A stretch of 64,000 nucleotides of DNA. It comes from Demequina iriomotensis. GTDB lineage: Bacteria > Actinomycetota > Actinomycetes > Actinomycetales > Demequinaceae. Location of the stretch: the NCBI RefSeq assembly GCF_000971395.1, contig NZ_BBME01000019.1:1-64000 (forward strand), read 5' to 3'. Below, one piece after another: positions 61,681 to 64,000 of the stretch (positions within the stretch are counted from its first letter, which is position 1; each line of letters starts with the position of its first letter). Below the pieces are notes generated by a model. That model ran no database searches and was not told the DNA's origin. It worked only from the letters and a program-made list of their open reading frames with translations. Both the position numbers and the translations under genes were made by a program.

Positions 61681-62313
61681 GTGACCCTCGAACCGCGCCG
61701 CGTCCCCCGCTCCCGCATGACCGCGCGCGAGAGGCGCGAGCAGCTCCTCACGGTGGGCCGCGCCCTGTTCGCGGAGAAGGGCTTCGAGGGGACGTCGGTC
61801 GAGGAGATCGCGTCGCGCGCCGACGTCTCCAAGCCCGTGGTCTACGAGCACTTCGGCGGCAAGGAGGGCATGTACGCGGTCATCGTGGACCGCGAGGTGG
61901 AGGCGCTGCTGGGCGCCCTCACCGGGGCGCTCGCACAGAAGGCCCACCCGCGTCAGCTGGTGGAGCGCGCCGCGCTCGCGCTGCTCGGCTACATCGAGGA
62001 CTCCCCCGACGGCTTCCGGATCCTCGCGCGCGACTCGCCGGTCGCGCAGGCGTCGGGGACGTTCTCCTCGCTGCTCGGCGACGTGTCCGCCCAGGTCGAG
62101 GGGCTGCTCGCCGAGCAGTTCCGCAAGCGCGGTCTCGACCCGGTGGTCGCGCCCGTCTACTCTCAGATGCTCGTGGGCATGGTCGCGCTCGCGGGCCAGC
62201 ACTGGGCCGAGGTGCGCGAGCCGTCCAAGCAGGTGGTGGCCGCACACCTGGTCAACCTCGCATGGAACGGCCTGTCCTCGCTCGAGCGGCGTCCCGACCT
62301 CCCGGAGGACTGA
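61681..62313 (+). CDS. TetR-family transcriptional regulator
   Basis: A 210-aa regulator beginning at GTG 61681. HTH: A-R-E-R-R-E-Q-L-L-T-V-G-R-A-L-F, then T-S-V-E-E-I-A-S-R-A-D-V-S-K-P-V-V-Y-E-H-F (about 41-60). The C-terminal helical domain has a hydrophobic ligand pocket. It lies next to tRNA-Gln and glmU with no target gene on its strand, so the regulon cannot be named from the window. Confidence 0.9.
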   Translation: MTLEPRRVPRSRMTARERREQLLTVGRALFAEKGFEGTSVEEIASRADVSKPVVYEHFGGKEGMYAVIVDREVEALLGALTGALAQKAHPRQLVERAALALLGYIEDSPDGFRILARDSPVAQASGTFSSLLGDVSAQVEGLLAEQFRKRGLDPVVAPVYSQMLVGMVALAGQHWAEVREPSKQVVAAHLVNLAWNGLSSLERRPDLPED

Positions 62314-62322
62314 GCCCCGTCC

Positions 62323-62356
62323 GCGCATCGTCCCTGGGAATGCGGGGACGATGCGC
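62323..62356. terminator. tetR terminator with the iterated motif
   Basis: GCGCATCGTCCC (62323-62334) and GGGACGATGCGC (62345-62356) pair perfectly over 12 bp with a 10-nt loop, just past the TetR stop. It may double as insulation before mscL. Confidence 0.65.
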
Positions 62357-62418
62357 CGCGTCGTAGGGTGCGAACCGGGGCGCCCGCCGTGGGCCCCCTG
62401 TCACCGGGGAGGGACGCC

Positions 62419-62844
62419 ATGCTCAAGGGCTTCAAGGACTTCATCATGCGCGGCAACGTGGTCGACCTCGCGGTCGCGGTCGTCATCGGCACCGCGTTCA
62501 CCGCAGTGGTCACCTCGCTCGTCGAGAACCTCATCAACCCGCTGATCGCGGCGGTGTTCGGCCAACCCGATCTCTCGGACGTCTGGACCTGGACCGTCAA
62601 CGACGGCGGCACGCCCACGGACGCGACGGACGACGCGATCCTCAGCATCGGCGGCTTCCTCACGGCGGTCCTCAACTTCCTCATCGTCGCCGCCGCGATC
62701 TACTTCCTCATCGTGCTGCCGCTGAACAAGCTCGCCGCCCTGCGCAAGAAGGACGAGCCGGCGCCCGACGAGCCGGTCGCGCCGACCGAGATCGAGCTGC
62801 TCACCGAGATCCGCGACGCGCTCAAGGAGCAGCCCCGCGCCTAG
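62419..62844 (+). CDS. mscL: Large-conductance mechanosensitive channel
   Basis: A 141-aa MscL: F-K-D-F-I-M-R-G-N-V-V-D-L-A-V-A-V-V-I-G (about 5-24) is the TM1 gate sequence, a periplasmic loop rich in Asp/Thr follows, then TM2 (about 75-95) and a cytoplasmic helix with K-K-D-E. GGGGAGGG precedes ATG 62419, and TAGGGT (62364-62369) upstream is a likely -10. It releases solutes on osmotic downshock. Its TAG stop shares CTAG (62841-62844) with the convergent ispE. Confidence 0.95.
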   Translation: MLKGFKDFIMRGNVVDLAVAVVIGTAFTAVVTSLVENLINPLIAAVFGQPDLSDVWTWTVNDGGTPTDATDDAILSIGGFLTAVLNFLIVAAAIYFLIVLPLNKLAALRKKDEPAPDEPVAPTEIELLTEIRDALKEQPRA

Positions 62845-63773
62845 TCCTGGACCAGCACCGTCCCGGTCACCGGACCCGAGGCCGTCACCACCGCATCGGC
62901 CGTGCGCGACGCGCGCAGGTGCGCGGCGATCGAGAGCGCGTGCTGGCGCGAGCGCGCGAGGGCGGCGACCGTGGGGCCGGAGCCGGACACGATCGCGCCG
63001 CACGCGTCCGCGGCGTCCGCCGCGTCGAGCACGTCCCCCAGGCGGGGCATGAGCGAGATCGCCGGCCCCTCGAGATCGTTGGTGAGGCAGCGGCCCAGCT
63101 CGACGGCGTCACCCGACATGAGCGCGGTCATCACCTCGCGGTCGACCTCGAAGTCGGACCACGCCTGCTCGCGCACGCCGATGCGCCGGTCGAGCTCGGC
63201 GAACACCGTCGGGGTCGACAGCCCTCGGGACTGCGTGGCGAGCACCCAGTGGAACTCGCCGTGGGACATCGCGGGCGTGAGCTGGTCGCCGCGGCCGAGC
63301 CCGACCGCCGTGTGCCCGTGCAGGCTGAACGGCACGTCGGCGCCCAGCTGGGCGGCGAGCGCCGCGAGCTCGGCGCGCGAGGCGCCCGTGTCCCACGCCT
63401 CGGCGCACGCGACGAGCGCGGCGGCGGCGTCGGCGGACCCGCCGGCCATGCCGCCCGCGACGGGGATGCCCTTGACCAGGTGGAGGTCGACGCCGTCGGT
63501 GATGCCGTAGGTCCGCGCGAGCAGGTCCGCCGCCTTCCACGCGAGGTTGGAGGCGTCGAGCGGCACCCCGGAGGCATCCACGGGCGCGCCCGCGGCGACG
63601 TCCAGCGTGAGGCGGATCTCGCCGTCCTCGCGCGGCGTGGCCTCGACGGTCTCCCACAGGTCGAGCGCCTGGAACACCGTGACGAGCGGGTGGTAGCCGT
63701 CCGCGTCGGGTGCCCCGACGGTGAGCTGAAGGTTCACCTTCGCGGGCGCCTTCGCACGGACGGTACGGGTCAT
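62841..63773 (-). CDS. ispE: 4-diphosphocytidyl-2-C-methyl-D-erythritol kinase
   Basis: IspE (310 aa) phosphorylates CDP-ME in the MEP isoprenoid pathway. GHMP-kinase marks are A-P-A-K-V-N-L-Q-L (9-17), the ATP loop I-P-V-A-G-G-M-A-G-G-S-A-D-A-A-A-A-L (about 103-120), and G-S-G-P-T-V-A-A-L near the C-terminus. The start ATG 63773 overlaps the rsmA stop (ATGA). The rsmA-ispE pair is conserved in actinobacteria and provides the precursors used by the prenyl synthase at 12253. Confidence 0.96.
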   Translation of the reverse strand: MTRTVRAKAPAKVNLQLTVGAPDADGYHPLVTVFQALDLWETVEATPREDGEIRLTLDVAAGAPVDASGVPLDASNLAWKAADLLARTYGITDGVDLHLVKGIPVAGGMAGGSADAAAALVACAEAWDTGASRAELAALAAQLGADVPFSLHGHTAVGLGRGDQLTPAMSHGEFHWVLATQSRGLSTPTVFAELDRRIGVREQAWSDFEVDREVMTALMSGDAVELGRCLTNDLEGPAISLMPRLGDVLDAADAADACGAIVSGSGPTVAALARSRQHALSIAAHLRASRTADAVVTASGPVTGTVLVQD

Positions 63774-64000
63774 GCCCCCACTGTGCCAGAGGCGAGGGCC
63801 TCGGCGATGCGTGAGAAGTCCTCGACGGTGAGCTGCTCGCCGCGCGTGAGCGGCTCGATGCCGACCGCACGTAGCGCGGCCTCGGCGGCCGCGGCCGAGC
63901 CGGCGATGCCGGACAGGGCCCCGCGCAGCGCCTTGCGTCGCTGCGAGAAGGCGGCGTCGACGACGGCGAAGACCTGCTCGCGCGTGGCCGTGGTGCTCGG
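63770..64000 (-). CDS. rsmA: 16S rRNA adenine dimethyltransferase RsmA, 3' end only
   Basis: The window ends inside this gene; only the C-terminal 76 codons and the stop are present. The visible sequence reads V-F-A-V-V-D-A-A-F-S-Q-R-R-K-A-L-R-G-A-L, then G-I-E-P-L-T-R-G-E-Q-L-T-V-E-D-F, the C-terminal RNA-binding helices of RsmA/KsgA. The stop overlaps the ispE start (ATGA). The catalytic part lies to the right of the window. The start cannot be placed. Confidence 0.88.
   Translation of the reverse strand, partial: PSTTATREQVFAVVDAAFSQRRKALRGALSGIAGSAAAAEAALRAVGIEPLTRGEQLTVEDFSRIAEALASGTVGA

Overview
The window is a high-GC actinobacterial chromosome segment. I infer the order Micrococcales (a Demequina/Cellulomonas-like relative) from the very high GC, the coproporphyrin-type heme genes, and gene blocks that keep the actinobacterial order: rsmA-ispE, glmU-prs, rplY-pth, mfd-lipoprotein-mazG-eno-ftsB-DUF501-ppx, and hlyIII-uppS near greA. 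The genus is a guess. No insertion sequence, integrase, phage gene or CRISPR array is visible. Most genes are housekeeping and many are coupled by ATGA/GTGA overlaps.

Layout. 97-6378: an unknown small protein, then the heme block hemE-cgoX-hemQ-hemH (minus) divergent from hemA (plus). 6421-10481: an iron-siderophore ABC operon behind a DtxR/IdeR-type iron box. 10562-19113: phoH, a Z-prenyl diphosphate synthase, hemolysin III, two small membrane proteins, greA, rlmC, an AI-2E-type transporter, msrA and a Bax-inhibitor-1 protein. 19339-25135: a complete fructose PTS operon (DeoR regulator, 1-phosphofructokinase, EIIABC, HPr, enzyme I). 25336-30295: a MetF-like protein, a PadR-controlled ABC-2 exporter, a VOC/HxlR pair and YaeQ. 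30533-39135: an unusual UAA tRNA, ppx, DUF501, ftsB, eno, mazG, a lipoprotein and mfd. 39369-45127: a divergent S-adenosylhomocysteine-hydrolase-like protein, an amidohydrolase, a DUF985 cupin and a polar amino-acid-type ABC transporter. 45261-48529: a GH65 disaccharide phosphorylase with beta-phosphoglucomutase. 48727-58821: a pentapeptide-like protein, pth, rplY, an ECF sigma factor with a membrane partner, a glycosyltransferase, a membrane pyrophosphatase and a LacI-controlled alcohol dehydrogenase. 58887-64000: prs, glmU, tRNA-Gln, a TetR regulator, mscL, ispE and the 3' end of rsmA.

Two sequence-level signals are not explained by the genes. (1) A family of about 100-bp intergenic inverted-repeat elements (647-745, 19220-19318, 25149-25248, 39212-39311, with relatives at 12170-12248 and 45152-45242). 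They share homologous arms and a GACACGCCG/CGGCGTGTC core, and base changes in one arm are matched in the other. (2) The 9-mer GACGATGCG (or CGCATCGTC) recurs roughly 45-50 times on both strands, in genes and in terminator stems. It often forces codons such as GAT and GCA that these genes otherwise avoid. Both look like undescribed lineage-specific features.

The best candidate for an undescribed biochemical system is the 39369-42582 operon. Its hydrolase keeps several SAHH catalytic residues but lacks canonical pocket residues, and it is translationally coupled to a nucleoside-deaminase-like amidohydrolase. That would fit a deaminate-then-cleave (S-inosylhomocysteine type) salvage route, which is inference only.
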